DNA of 64,000 bases from NCBI GenBank assembly GCA_037962975.1, contig CM075676.1:47354001-47418000 (forward strand), written 5' to 3'. The notes below the pieces were generated by a model. That model ran no database searches and was not told where the DNA came from. It saw only the letters and a list, made by a program, of their open reading frames with translations. The stretch comes from Clitoria ternatea (lineage: Eukaryota; Streptophyta; Magnoliopsida; Fabales; Fabaceae). Both the position numbers and the translations under genes were made by a program. Positions 12,701 through 24,443 of the stretch are shown piece by piece. Position 1 is the stretch's first letter. Each line of letters begins with the position of its first letter.

Positions 12701-13876
12701 TACACATCTCTCTAGAAAAATGAATGGAAGATGTTATCTTGGTGCCATGGTGGCGTAGCCTAGCAGGTCAAGGGAACGGAGAAAGAAGAAGCCACTTCTC
12801 GATACAACAGTGCCTCTTCTTTCATTATTATTCAAAACATAAAAGGTTATCTTTCTCTCTTCTCCATACCACAGTCCCACGATTTACAATTACGAATTTT
12901 ATTTTTCTTTTCTTATGTTGGATTCAAAGGTGCGATTTTTTAATACCCCGTTGGAGTATTTTTCTGATTTAATTAATGGGCATGGTTGAAGTTCATGCAT
13001 GGCTGATTCATGTTTGTTTTTTTATTTTGGGGGGCAGGGGTTAATTTTTCATATGTTTGATTTCCCAGATTTCAGAGTTTGATTTGTATGGAATGATTTT
13101 TGAAAAATATTCAAATTGGTGAAGGAAATTTTATAAGTTTAAGCTTGTTAGATTTTAGAAAACAAGGGAGAAAGAAACCGTTTTGAATTTTGAAGCCTTT
13201 GTGGATTGGGTTTTATTGTTCCTCTTAGCTATGTATGGAATGAAAATCGTAAGCTATATATGTCAATGGTTTTTCTGTAGATTTTGTGTTCAAGTTGGAA
13301 TCATGGTTGTGTGTATATTTTTTTCCATGTATTTATTTTGGATTGTTGATTATGTTCTTGTAGTTTTGCTTTGGATGATAGATATTAGATCAGCCTTTAT
13401 TGTTGATTATTTTTTATTTATCAGGACTGCATATCTTATGCATATCTGCTCTGGATTCTGCTGGTTGGAAAAGTATTTCTTTCACTCTGGCAGCTATAAC
13501 AAAGTCGAACTGTTCTCGCACCTCTAGGAGGGTGTGGGGTGACGAAGAGGGAGTGATTTGGGTTTGTGTTTTGCGAAGATCAAAATCATCAGACATATGG
13601 AGATTGTGCCGTGTTTCAGTGGGCTTGTCGCTTGATTATGGCTAAGGGTAGCTTTTGCTCTGTCCCCGGAAGCTCTTTATAATTTGCCACTGAATCTCTG
13701 CAAATTTGGTGTCTTCGATTAGGCTTCTGGAAAATTGATGCTCAGTATAGATTGTAATTGATGTTTGTTTTTCTGCGTTAAAGAAAGTTTTATGTTTAGA
13801 TGTAGCTCTCAACATCATTGCAGCAATGTTTAAGTTTTCTTGTTTCCATTCACATGTCCAAGATAACAGGGCAAAG

Positions 13877-13978
13877 GTAAGCTGAGGATGAATTAGTTGC
13901 AATGTAGGTTTAAAATATTACTTAGTTAATGTGATATCACATGACTTATTTTGACTTTGTGCTTGACTCTTCAATCAG
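13877..13978 (+). other. Predicted 5' UTR intron of the LRR gene
   Basis: GCAAAG|GTAAGC at 13871-13882 is a strong donor and TTCAATCAG at 13970-13978 a fitting acceptor. The start codon follows three bases later. The upstream leader exon probably begins somewhere after about 12700, but its start cannot be placed from sequence. Confidence 0.55.
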
Positions 13979-13981
13979 AAA

Positions 13982-16202
13982 ATGGTTCAACCTTCTACTG
14001 AATTAATGCCGAAGGCTTTGCAAGATGGTACCCATTCTCATGGCTGTATAGATTCGTCTAATGCTACAAGCTCAAATTCATCTCTTTCGAAAGAACAAGT
14101 ACACAAGCCTGCGAATGTCATCGAGAATCATATCAGCAGTCGTGATTCAGTTGATCGAAGTTGTAAGTCGGAGGATCTGAACAGAAACTTTTCCTTTGAA
14201 TCTGACAGCCAAGTTCACCAAACCAGGGGTCTTAAGAAGAGCCAGTCTCTTCAATGTAGGCTTTGTCATGGCATAACCGAGGGTGATGAAGATCTGGGGT
14301 TGTCTTATGATGGTTCCAAAAGCAACATCGAGTCAACAATTTCAATATGCGGAAAGCATCATGGTGGCAACCCTGTTGATCGGTTTGGAAGGAATTCAAA
14401 CTGTGAGTTTCAAGTCAGTTCAGGTCGTGCAAACGATAGCTCAATTTTTTCAATAGAAGATGTTACACCTTCAGATAAAGATGCCCACGAAATTTCTGAT
14501 ACTCCATTATCTGGTGAATTAGCTGGTGACTCCACTTACCAGACTCCTGCTCCTGGTACCCTATCTCTGGTGAAGTCACATTCTTTGCCCAACATCAGAG
14601 CTCCTATACTTACTGATGGAAAAGATGCTTTTAGCCGGGCATTGACATTGTCAAGATCTTCTGATGATCTTCATGCTTTACGCATGAGGCAGAAAGAGGC
14701 ATTCATCAATGAATACGATGATCAAATACGAGGAGATCAAGAAAGAGATAACAATATGGGAAAAAATGAAGATGGTCAGATGGACAGTTTCATCGACGAT
14801 GGTTATGATTCTTATCTTCTTTCTGGTTCCGCAAAAGACTGGGTGATGCCAATCACGGATGATATAAATGATGGCAAAGCTCTTCAAGGAGATTCCTCAG
14901 TTGACTGTTCAGGTGAATTTCATAATGAGGAGTATAAGATCAAGCGAATTGAGGATTGGGTAATAGATCTGCAGCATTGTGGACCACCTCTAGAAGAAAC
15001 AAATGAATTGCCTGAATCTTCTGAACCTGCAGCTGATGTTAGCATAGTAAATGCTGCTGCTGCTGTTTTGGATCCTAAGGTCACTCCTGGAATGGAAGCC
15101 GCTAAAAGATATATATCTTCTCTGAGTGCTAACTCTACTGGAGCTCAGCTGGCAAATCATGGGTTGGTTGTGATCCCCTTTCTCAGTGCATTTGTGAGCT
15201 TGAAAATGCTCAATCTGTCTGGAAATGCTATTGGTTAGTAGTATAATTTATGCATTCATTACCTTGAAGCTATGATAGTGTTTCCTGTTGTCACGAAACT
15301 GACAGAACTTAATTCAGTTATCTTATCTCTCCTTTTCAGTGAGGATAACTTCCGGTTCACTTCCTCGAGGACTTCACTCATTGAACTTGTCCAGAAACAG
15401 TATCTCTACCATAGAAGGATTGCGTGAACTTACACGGCTTCGTGTCCTTGACCTCAGTTACAACCGTATATTAAGAATTGGACATGGTAATACAAATTAT
15501 GGATTACATCACTAGTTTCTTTTTTATAACACTATTTTGTGGGAATAATTTTTTATGCCATTATTCCAAATGTTTTATTGCTGATATTCTCTCCGCAATC
15601 CTTTCTACATTTGCGAAGGCCTCGCATCATGTTCGTCTCTGAAGGAGCTGTACCTGGCCGGAAACAAGATCAGTGAAGTAGAGGGTTTGCACCGCCTCTT
15701 GAAACTAAGTATCCTGGATCTCCGTTTTAACAAAATTTCAACAGCAAAATGTCTAGGCCTACTTGCAGCCAACTATAATTCTTTACAAGCTATCAACTTG
15801 GAAGGGAACCCAGCCCAGAAAAATGTCGGAGATGAACAACTCAAGAAGTATCTTCAAGGCCTTCTGCCCCATCTTGTCTACTACAATCGACAGCCTACAA
15901 AAGCGAGCTCTTTGAAGGATGGATCTGAACGTTCGGTTCGGTTAGGAATGAATTCCCACCAGTTTGAACGCAGCATTAGAACAGAGCGCAAGAGCACAAG
16001 GAAGGGTGGCCACGGTGCTATAGCTGCCCGGAAATCATCACCAAAAGTAACCAGAGGGAAGCAAGGCCTCTTGCCGCCAACTACACCCAAAGTATCATCC
16101 CAAAGTCGCAATCATTTTGGTGCTCCTGGCAAAGCAATGAACTCGATGTCATTGAGCTCTATGCGGAAGAGTCGCAGTGAGGGAAATCTTGAAGCTCTAT
16201 GA
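13982..16202 (+). CDS. Leucine-rich-repeat protein, SDS22/outer-arm dynein light chain 1-like (3 exons)
   Basis: Coding exons are 13982-15233, 15340-15486 and 15619-16202. Donors are GTTAGT and GTAATA, acceptors TTTTCAG and GCGAAG, and all joints keep the frame, giving about 660 aa. Residues 1-390 are mostly polar and low in structure, with SLVKSHSLPNI and the conserved-looking IEDWVIDLQ near residue 321. Residues about 400-545 form SDS22-type LRRs (LKMLNLSGNAI, LHSLNLSRNSIS, LRVLDLSYNRI, LKELYLAGNKIS, LSILDLRFNKIS, LQAINLEGNP) closed by an LRR cap. The tail is basic and serine-rich. Plants have such proteins, often annotated as dynein light chain 1-like although plants lack axonemal dynein. 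The role is unknown; a protein-protein scaffold is likely. Confidence 0.88.
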
Positions 16203-17940
16203 GAGGCTGTTCCATCGTAAATTGATTAGTTAACTGCCTTTGCTTCCATATCTTTTCTGGTTCTATTAGTCATGTTTTCTGTTAAGTACCCTTTCCTCCC
16301 CTTTGCATTAAATTTACTGCTCTAGATTTTGATACCTTAATTTGTGGTTTCTAGACCCAATAAGCTGCTTTCTGCTACTGTATTTCTATTCCATAATAGC
16401 TTGTGTTTTCAATAAGTTGTTCCAAACATATGATATTTGTCAATTTGTCTCCAGAGCATGTTTGGTGCGGGCACAGTAAATTTAAACTGTTGGAATCATG
16501 TTTGTAATTTCTTTTTTGTTTAACCATAAATTAAGTGGATTGGGCTATTTAAAAGGGTTGGAATATGTTTCTGAAGGCAAAGTTACAGCTTTTGATTTGA
16601 AATTTGGTGATAACTAGATTATGTAGTTACCATTCAGTATTGGGTAGGTTACTTTTCTTTCCTTGATTACGTAGCATAAATACTTTTTAATCATTAAAAT
16701 AGGAAAAATTAAAATCCCTCACATCCCTTTCCCTCCTCTTCATTAAAGACTCTTCCCTACACTCCTTTGAACCAAACACTTTTTAAAATTATTAGGAATT
16801 ATAAATTGTGTAGCTTTTACTTCTTTGATGAGAAATTTCCCATAAGATTCGTTAAGTGTACCAAAACAATATTGTAGTTTTGAAATGAGTAAAAATGTCT
16901 TATCTGTAAGGACTTTTATGATATTCGATAAATCACAGAGAATACGTGTATAAAATGCACAAATGTTTATGTTGTTTGGTGAAAATGTGTTCTTTATAAA
17001 TAATAAAGAGAAAATTGTGTGAAAATGAAGAATAACAATGATAAAAAAGTGTTGGAATTGAGTTGAATTGGCATTCCTCTCTCATGCATATGATGTTATA
17101 CTCTTTGTTTATTACTTTCTTTGTTTATTTGTTTATCCATTTACATCAAGTCTATGTAACAACTAATTTTTTAGCAAATAAATCCTAAATTCTTTCTATA
17201 AATATTGATTTATTGACTATTTATCATAAATCTCTACTAAGATTTCGCCTATGTTTTGTTCCTAAACATATAAACTCTATTTGTTGAATTGATTTATTTT
17301 CTATTTTAGAAAGCATTTCTTAATGACAAATTTAAAATGTAAGATCTTATAATGTTATTATATTCAAAATAGGTAGTAAGTAGAATCAAGTTTTTAAATA
17401 TAAATATGCAAAACATACAAGTGTATGTAAAACATACAAGTGTAGAAGAGACATCTATACTTAAACCCAATAAACTAACCACTCATGTTATGAGTGCCAT
17501 TCTAGATACAAACAAGAGAAAAAAAATTCAAAAATTCTTCATTGTTAAATTTCTCATGATGTCAAAATGTTATCCAATAGGATTCCCCTTTTCATACAAC
17601 CAAAAATCTTTAGGAAAAAAATGTGTTTTCGAGAAAAAAGTTTATGAATGGTGCACTTTGGAAACATATTTACACAATTGGGGCTGTTTTTTAAACATTT
17701 TCATGTCTGGGTCACGTGTCGTCATAATTTCTTACGACACATTATTTGTCATCAAAAGTTGTTACGACACCACTTTTGCTATTGAAGGTAATAGCTTTTT
17801 TAAAAAAAAGTGCTTTTAAAAAAAATGAGAAATAGGGTGGTTTTAAAAATAATTATATGTCTAAGATAGAAAAGATCACATCAATATTTTTATTCTTACA
17901 TATATGTATATAAATATATATTTACATAAAATAAAAAACT
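16203..17940. other. 3' UTR and intergenic region
   Basis: The first 100-200 bases are presumably the 3' UTR of the LRR gene. The rest is AT-rich with no gene. A 137-codon frame at 17406-17819 has biased AT-rich composition, no domain and no splice context, and is not considered real. Confidence 0.5.

Positions 17941-18004
<64 letters not shown>
17941..18004. repeat. Compound microsatellite (TA)n(GA)n
   Basis: About 13 TA units are followed directly by about 19 GA units with no interruptions. Confidence 0.97.
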
Positions 18005-18006
<2 letters not shown>

Positions 18007-18084
18007 ACATGAATGAGGTGATTACTCAATTAAGTAGTAGGCTTATTGTTAATCAAAGCAAGAAAATTTTTTGAGGTTTTCAAA

Positions 18085-19140
18085 TAAATGATGATGAGGA
18101 TATTGAACTGTTATTGAGTATCTTTGAGTTACAATCGAATATGGTCGCACTTGATATATATGTTGATTTTGATGTGGTGGGGTCTTTGTTATGCCATACA
18201 CAAGGTGGCACTTCACAATGTATTACACTAACAGGAAGAGTTAAAAACCTATTATAATTTATTTTATTAATTTTTTCATAAGCATATGATAATAAAAATT
18301 TGATTTTTTTGTTATTGGAAGATGAAATGAGTATTAGTTTATTAGATGACGGTGATCCATATATTAATGTTGGTGAAGAATGTGAAAGTAATGAAGAGGA
18401 TGAGTTTGATGAAGATAATATTCCCAATTATAATGATATAGACACAAATGTTGAAGACTTTGAGTTCGTACCAGAGACGTCAAGTATAGGAAATCCACAA
18501 ATGGTTGCAACCCTTTTACCTGAGGGTGTTCTATCGGGGTCAATGGAAACCGATTAGTAATATTCATAACATGGCTGATTGTTTAGATTCAAAAATTATT
18601 GTGTGTTACTAGTTGATGACAAAGTCAGATTGTAGAGGATGGAGGAATGTCATTTTGGACTTCGTCCCCGCATTACAGTAATATCAATTGGGAGCATCCA
18701 AACGAAGAACAAAATTTAACAGGGTTGATAATTAGTCTGAATGGCGTGTTGGAGATAAACTATTTGTCGGACTAAGATTTCCATCAAAAACTACAGTGCA
18801 AAACTGTATTGAAACAATATTCCATGAATAAGCATCAGACCTATATTGTGGTTAAATCAAAACCACCTTTTTTTTTTATGAAGTGTCCAAATCAAATAGA
18901 TGGTTGCCCTTAGAGGATGAGGGCAATGTTATCTACAAAAGAAAACGTGTTGGTGGTAAGTAAGTGGGGAGGGTCTTATACAGACAGGGCATAATCGTCG
19001 TTGCAACATGTGGGTGGTAAGTAAGTGGATTGGGTTAACTCTCAACCAAATAACATGACATGCCATCATTGCAAATAGATAGGGCATAATCATTGTCAAT
19101 GCTTGTTGAATACCAAGGGAACAAGCTCCCAGATCCAACC
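18085..19140 (+). pseudogene. Decayed MuDR-type (MULE) transposase N-terminal region
   Basis: Pieces on the plus strand follow the order of MuDR transposases: an acidic N-terminal segment (ELLLSIFELQSNMVALDIYV at about 18104-18163), a D/E-rich linker (18326-18560), then KLFVGLRFPSKTTVQ near 18756-18800. A Cys-containing block KCPNQIDGCP, a stop, RMRAML and a KWGG motif follow around 18880-18970. The last blocks match the MuDR DNA-binding domain pattern. Stops and frame changes are frequent, and no DDE catalytic core was found. It is a dead remnant. Confidence 0.5.
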
Positions 19141-20740
19141 CCAAAAAATATTAAATATATCTTGAGTTCATCAATTTGTATTGTAAAATGTTAGTTTATA
19201 AGGATATCTTATGATTATGTTGAACGTAATGTTTCCGTAAGTTACCAAAATATTTTGCAGTTTTACATATCCTAGTTGAATAAACAAACTAGTGCAATAT
19301 CTAATGCATGTTCTAGTTTAGAGAGCGTGGGTCCAGGGGGAAAAATACAAGGCCTAACAAAATCCCTTGCAATACGGTATGGGTTCCTTCTTGTCCTCAT
19401 CCAAGCTTAAAGAATCCGCCATTACAAACAAGTCCATGTTTAGGTCCAGGCTTTGACCAAGTCTGTGCAAGTTACCTTCGCCCCTATGCATCACAAACGG
19501 TGTGTTTAGGGTTAACAAGTCTTGTATGAATGTTGTTAGTGACTTTTCCAGAAAGGGAACATATCCACTGCCTTCCCCGCCTGTATTATCACCCGATTAT
19601 CTAGAGAAGGGATCAACAATAGAGTTGTAATAAAAATATTGGTTGCTGTCATACCCTTGAGATGGATATTGATAGGTTGACCATGGCGACTGAGACATAC
19701 ATTAGGTCGGAGCAAAATAAGTACCATGCTCCCGAGGTGGCAATGAAGGTAGATTGTAAACTTGCCACTCCTCATGCACCCTCCTCCTAGCAATACCTTG
19801 GCGTTCATTTTTGGTTCCAGGCGTGTTAATGTTATAGGGCTCGTCTGGTGCTTCATGTGTGGGTGTTGGTGCATGTTGTCTGGCTTCTAAAACCATCGCC
19901 TCTCCTCCACATTTATATCACATTCATAGACTATTGTCTGATCTGCTTAAACACCAATACGGGCGATTACGACGGGGTTTGTGTGTCCTCTGTAGCCAGA
20001 TAATGGATATTTTCCAATTCATCAACTTGAAAAACAAGGCAAGTAAAATGTAAAGGGTGAAGGTTACACGTGATATTCAAACAAACTAGTGTAATCTAAA
20101 ATGTCATCTTACCGGGTGACCTACAATAATATGTTTTCTTGTGACCCATCTCCATGTGTGCAAGGTAAACCAACGTATGTACTCGGAATTTGCACCTAGT
20201 AAACCATCCTAAGGCAAGTTTGTATACACAAATTACAAATGGTTTTCCCATATTATCATCAACGATGAATACACCTGACTCTGGTTCCCCCTTGCTTCCT
20301 TTTTTGGATGATACCATGCAGATGACCAGGTTGACGGGGCAACGAGGGTACATGTTGTTGCATTCCAAATTACCTCATTACACGATTGGGTTGATGCCCC
20401 TCCACTATATTCATGCACAATAATGGAAGCACACTATCCACGCCCCTGATTGTTGTAGACAAATGGGAGGCAGTGTCTACAATACATCTTCTCCATACAG
20501 GGTCCGAACAATCTATTGAAGAATACCATGCCACATCATTAGTCATACAATATTCAAAATCACATTAAAGAAGCAACATATCATTAAGTTTCATTTGGTC
20601 AAAGGCATGCCGATAGAAGTCAGCATCCTACTTAACTGCCTTAAAGGTTTCACTACCCAACCACCTATAGTGACAAACTCATTAGAGATCCATCAAACTA
20701 TGTTACATTTAAATAGAAGGTACAACATGAATAATGACAT
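19141..20740. other. Unassigned decayed transposon region
   Basis: This lies between the MuDR-like and plant-mobile-domain remnants. Minus-strand frames (19536-19874 and 20096-20368) carry no recognised domain. They may be the decayed C-terminal part of the mobile-domain protein, since they lie downstream of it on the same strand. Confidence 0.35.
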
Positions 20741-21600
20741 AAAATATACACACGGTTTACCTTGTAGCATACAGGTGCCTAGTGGAATATTTAAAGTAAT
20801 ACTCGGGAACCTATCCCATGCCTAAACTTGAAGTAATAGGTGAAGACCACAAATTGATACGTGCTTATAGTCATTGACTTACACAACTCACGATATGGAT
20901 AACTTGCTGCAGACCCCTAACTATACTCGCTGCATCTATCAAGGTCTTCAACTAATGGTAAGTACTTAAAGATACCCTACTGCTAGATTGATCAGGGAAT
21001 ATAACACCGCCAATCAATCGTAGGATATACGCTTTCATGTACCTCAACAATTACAACTCATTTCCTTGGTGCTCTTCAATGTTGGTAAAGTTGTTTGAAA
21101 GTCACTTCATCTTAAGGCACCCAACGTGAAACACATCATCTAGCGGATATACACCAAACAAATTTTACACCACAACACTCCAGTCATAAGGATATGTATC
21201 CATTATCAAGGGTTGACCATCTACACACAACACAACCTGGATCGCCACATCTTGAAGTGTAATGGTTCACTCTCCAGGTGGTATATGAAATGTATGTGTC
21301 TTGGGCCTCCATCTTTCGACAGGGAACATTAAGGAAGGCTTTACCTTAAAAAAATGCAATTGTGCAATACTCAGGAACCCACTCTATTTAAAAGTGGCAT
21401 AATTTGTTCTGGCATGGACCTTCTTTCACTACGGAAAACCAATGCTCGCCTACATTTTAGAATTCGACCTAGTCTTCTGTTCCAAACTGATTCTGATACA
21501 TGGATACTCTGAAATCTCAATAACGAAGGATCTTCAAGACTAGGGCTCACTTAATATGACCGAGACATTGATGAAGATGACACATCCATCCTACAAAATG
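20740..21600 (-). pseudogene. Plant mobile domain (PMD, MAIN/MAIL-like) pseudogene
   Basis: Read on the minus strand from about 21580, fragments in shifting frames reproduce the PMD order: MPLLNRVG, FFKVKPS, RWRPKTHTFHIPPGE (about 21270-21315), TITLQDVAIQ, VCVDG-like, a DWSVVV-type segment, HVGCLKMK, then LRYMKAYILRLIGG and YLPLVEDLD. In-frame stops (for example TGA after PPGE) and frameshifts abolish any product. PMD proteins occur as host silencing factors and inside MULE and gypsy transposons. The MuDR remnant nearby favours the transposon form. Confidence 0.65.
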
Positions 21601-21689
21601 ACAACACGAATAATAAATCACTAGAAAAATAATACCATTTCTTTAATACAACATAACCATATGGAACAAAACAATACTCAATGTAAAAA

Positions 21690-21932
21690 AAACAAATTAT
21701 TGGACTTGATTTATGTTTTTAAAAAATTTAATTTTGCATTATCTTGACACTAGTTCACTAAACTATCAAGTAGTAAAATACACCACATGCATAAAAATAA
21801 TATTCAATATAAAAAAAAGGATAAACTCTTACACTTTGTTTATGTGTTTTATAAAATTTAATTTTGAGTTACCTTGGTACTAGTTCACTAAACTATCAAT
21901 TGGTAAAATACACCACATGCATGAAAATAATA
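21690..21932. repeat. AT-rich tandem array, left part
   Basis: Two units of about 125 bp share TTGACACTAGTTCACTAAACTATCA-like and AATACACCACATGCATAAAA segments. The array is interrupted by the MULE at 21933 and resumes at 24588. Confidence 0.8.
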
Positions 21933-22068
21933 GACAGAACACCCCGGTTAGTCCCTGATTCCCCCACAGTCGAACACTTAGGTCCTTCAATTAGTAGGTT
22001 AGTCTCTTAAGTCCTCCACGTCCGTGATCGTCAGACACATAGATCCCTGCCGCTAAACCTTCGTTAGA
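21933..22068 (+). repeat. MULE terminal inverted repeat, left
   Basis: Pairs with 24444-24578. Shared blocks include ACTTAGGTCCTTCAATTAG and CTCTTAAGTCCTCCAC. Confidence 0.9.
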
Positions 22069-22559
22069 TTTAAGTGACGTGTGTCGTTAAATGCCAACAA
22101 GGAGTGCCACGTGTGCATGACTTTTAACACCGGATTTTGAGGGGTGTTAAAAGTCAAGATTATTAACACTAGTTCTTTTATCCGTTTATCCGGTGTTAAT
22201 TACAATTTTAACACCTATTTCAGTATTTAACCGGTGCTAAAAGTTCCTATTTTATTTTAATTTTTTTTTCCTGCTTTGTTATATTCTTTTTTTATTAAAA
22301 GACAATTTAATCAAAAATAAATATCCATATGCATATCCTAGAATATTCAAAATGAAACAGTTATAATTATGGACTCATATCTACAAAATCAAATAAAGGT
22401 TCATATATAGTAACTAGTCCAAAAATCTATTCCTAACTACAAGCAACTAGGTAATGAAGCTTAACAACATATATTTGTCGGTTAAGAGAATAAATTTTAT
22501 TCATTCCTACAAAACAACAACCTTCTTTCTGCTCCCATAAGATCTTCATTTCTACAATT

Positions 22560-22700
22560 ATGGACTCATATCTACAAAATTTCATCATCTATGTATCAGC
22601 CAATAGTTTCTCAGCCAACATATCAATGCCTCTACAAGAGCTTCAACTTCTTTCTCAGGCATAGCAAAGTACACAAAATGCTCACTACTATAGCCTGCAT
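22560..22700 (-). other. Possible second captured exon
   Basis: After an acceptor-like TATGCAG near 22697 the minus strand continues in the phase of the ORANGE-like exon with YSSEHFVYFAMPEKEVEALV and a short open tail. It does not continue the ORANGE sequence. Source gene unrecognised; it could also be chance. Confidence 0.3.
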
Positions 22701-22854
22701 AGTAACAAATTACTGATAACCATGTTACCATTCACAGATTACATAGACATGTATTCCATCAGTTTATCCACTTTCAGTCTTTCCAACTCCTCTCATTTTT
22801 GCTTCTTTTTTTACTCCTAAAATGTAGATAATAGAAAATGTTTTGAAATCTTAC

Positions 22855-23290
22855 CAGTACCAAGACAGTATTTTCATCTTTTCTGCTCCTGCTGTTTTAC
22901 ATTGTTTATCTCAACAACCATCAATGCTGAGATTACTCTGACTGCTCCTCCAGAGAATGATGCCAGTATGGGATCAACTTGACTAGAATATCCAACTGAA
23001 TTTGGTTAAGGTAAGAAATAACAACACATTGAAATTATAATTTCAGCAGCAGTGAACTAACACAAATCAAACGTTCATATATAGATTAATAATAGCAGCT
23101 TCTATTCATAGAACTTCAATATTATCAGATTTTGGGACCATAACACCCTCTGAGAAGAATAAAGCAAATAGGAAAATCAAGCCAGGAAATGGGCACTACC
23201 TCAACTGCATAGGCAGATGCACACTTTCAATAAAATCTCCATAAGATGTGCCTCCTAGTCCAAGCTCTCCCCTTAGCATCTTTTTCCGCT
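22855..23290 (-). pseudogene. Captured ORANGE (OR)-like gene fragment, two exons
   Basis: On the minus strand, an exon ending at 23200 reads GELGLGGTSYGDFIESVHLP then MQL, and is joined by a correct GT..AG intron (23199-22983) to an exon at 22982-22855. That exon reads SQVDPILASFSGGAV, then VISALMVVEINNVKQQ. This is the membrane-proximal segment of the plastid chaperone ORANGE, which stabilises phytoene synthase, and the intron phase fits that protein. The first Cys of its DnaJ-like CxxCxGxG motif is replaced by TGA, followed by KYCLGTG and a GTAAG donor. The transit peptide, the first part of the protein and the rest of the zinc-finger domain are absent. It is a captured, broken fragment and not a host gene. 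Confidence 0.82.
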
Positions 23291-23389
23291 GCTGTACTTT
23301 CTTACTGCTTTTTACTTGAAAAGGAAGATGTGAAGCAAAAACTGTCTATTTCAATTAGAAAGAGATATCATAATAACATTAGCAATTTA

Positions 23390-23735
23390 TCCCACAGGTA
23401 CATCATCTGCCTAGCGATTGATAATGGGCCATGTAATGATCTTCTATGCAACCAAACTGGCAGAACATCATGCTGTGCAAGTAAAGTATTGGTTTTGAGC
23501 TGTTAAATTGTTCCACCCATATTTCAAACGAATGGAATTCAAGTATACCTGCATAAGAATCCTGCCCCTATGGAAGGATAGAGAAAAAAATGCAAACAAA
23601 AATAATGTTTACTAACCCTTAATTTATGCATTTCAAATTCAGATACAATATGGCTTGCGATGTCTAATGAGAAAATATAATCCGGTCCATTGGCATAAGG
23701 CGGGTAGGCCTCTTCCACCACCCACCCCACCACCC
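23390..23735 (-). other. Possible further captured exons
   Basis: Two minus-strand open stretches have splice-like edges. One, at about 23735-23625, contains YPPYANGPDYIFSLDIASH and ends at a GTTAGT donor. The other runs from about 23575 to 23395 and contains SKPILYLHSMMFCQFGCIED. No family was recognised. Confidence 0.25.
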
Positions 23736-24030
23736 ATCAAACCATCACCCAGAACCCAATCCCAACCCCCAACAGACCCCCCTTCCCACAACCTCACCCA
23801 AACCCGAAACCAACTCCACCCAAACACCACCCATCCACGGCCAACCTCCCAACCCCAAACAATCCTCACCCAACCTGAATCCCACAATCCCCAATCCCAC
23901 CCCAACAGAACCCCTTTCCCACAACCTCACCCAAACCTGAAAACAACCCCACCCCAAACAGCACCCACCCACGACCAACCTCCGAACCCCAAACAGCCCT
24001 CACCCAACCTGAATCCCACACTCCCACGCA
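23701..24030 (+). repeat. C-rich, nearly G-free segment with a 133-bp tandem duplication
   Basis: The plus strand is almost all C, A and T, with runs such as CCACCCCACCACCC. The block starting CACAACCTCACCCAAACC at 23787 recurs at 23920, a 133-bp period. The long proline-rich plus-strand frame over it is a composition artefact. Confidence 0.8.
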
Positions 24031-24443
24031 GTATTTCACAACACAAAAACAAGGGAGGAGAAAAATTTAAGGGACCAGGGTTCTTTTACCTCAGATAGAA
24101 AGGAGGCGATCCTCACACCCAAACAGGCCGCCGTTCACGCAGACGGAGAATGGGGCCGTTGAACGCGACGGAACGACGAAGAACGGAAGGGAACAGAGAA
24201 GAAAGGGGCAAACCAAACACGCTCGAAGAAGCCAACGGGGGAAGATGGAAAAAAAAGAAAACACATGAAGAAGATGAGAAAAAGAAAGAGAACGATGAAA
24301 ATACTTAGGGTTCCATCAAAACGGCGTCACATTGTTTTTATATGTGTGAAATGGCTTTCGGGGACCAAAACAACGTAGTTTTGATGGAAATGTGGCATCC
24401 CTACTGGGATTTAATGAGACACATCAGCTGACTCTGACAGAAA

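Noticed and set aside
17406..17819. 137-codon plus-strand frame
   Set aside because: AT-rich composition, no domain, no splice or promoter context.
22100..22260. Palindrome-like ACACCGGTT/TTAACACC motifs
   Set aside because: Short and explained by the MULE subterminal region; no CRISPR-like spacing and not expected in a plant nucleus.
23655..24098. Proline-rich 147-codon frame resembling an extensin-like protein
   Set aside because: Produced by the C-rich duplicated segment inside a MULE; no signal peptide or SPPPP pattern.
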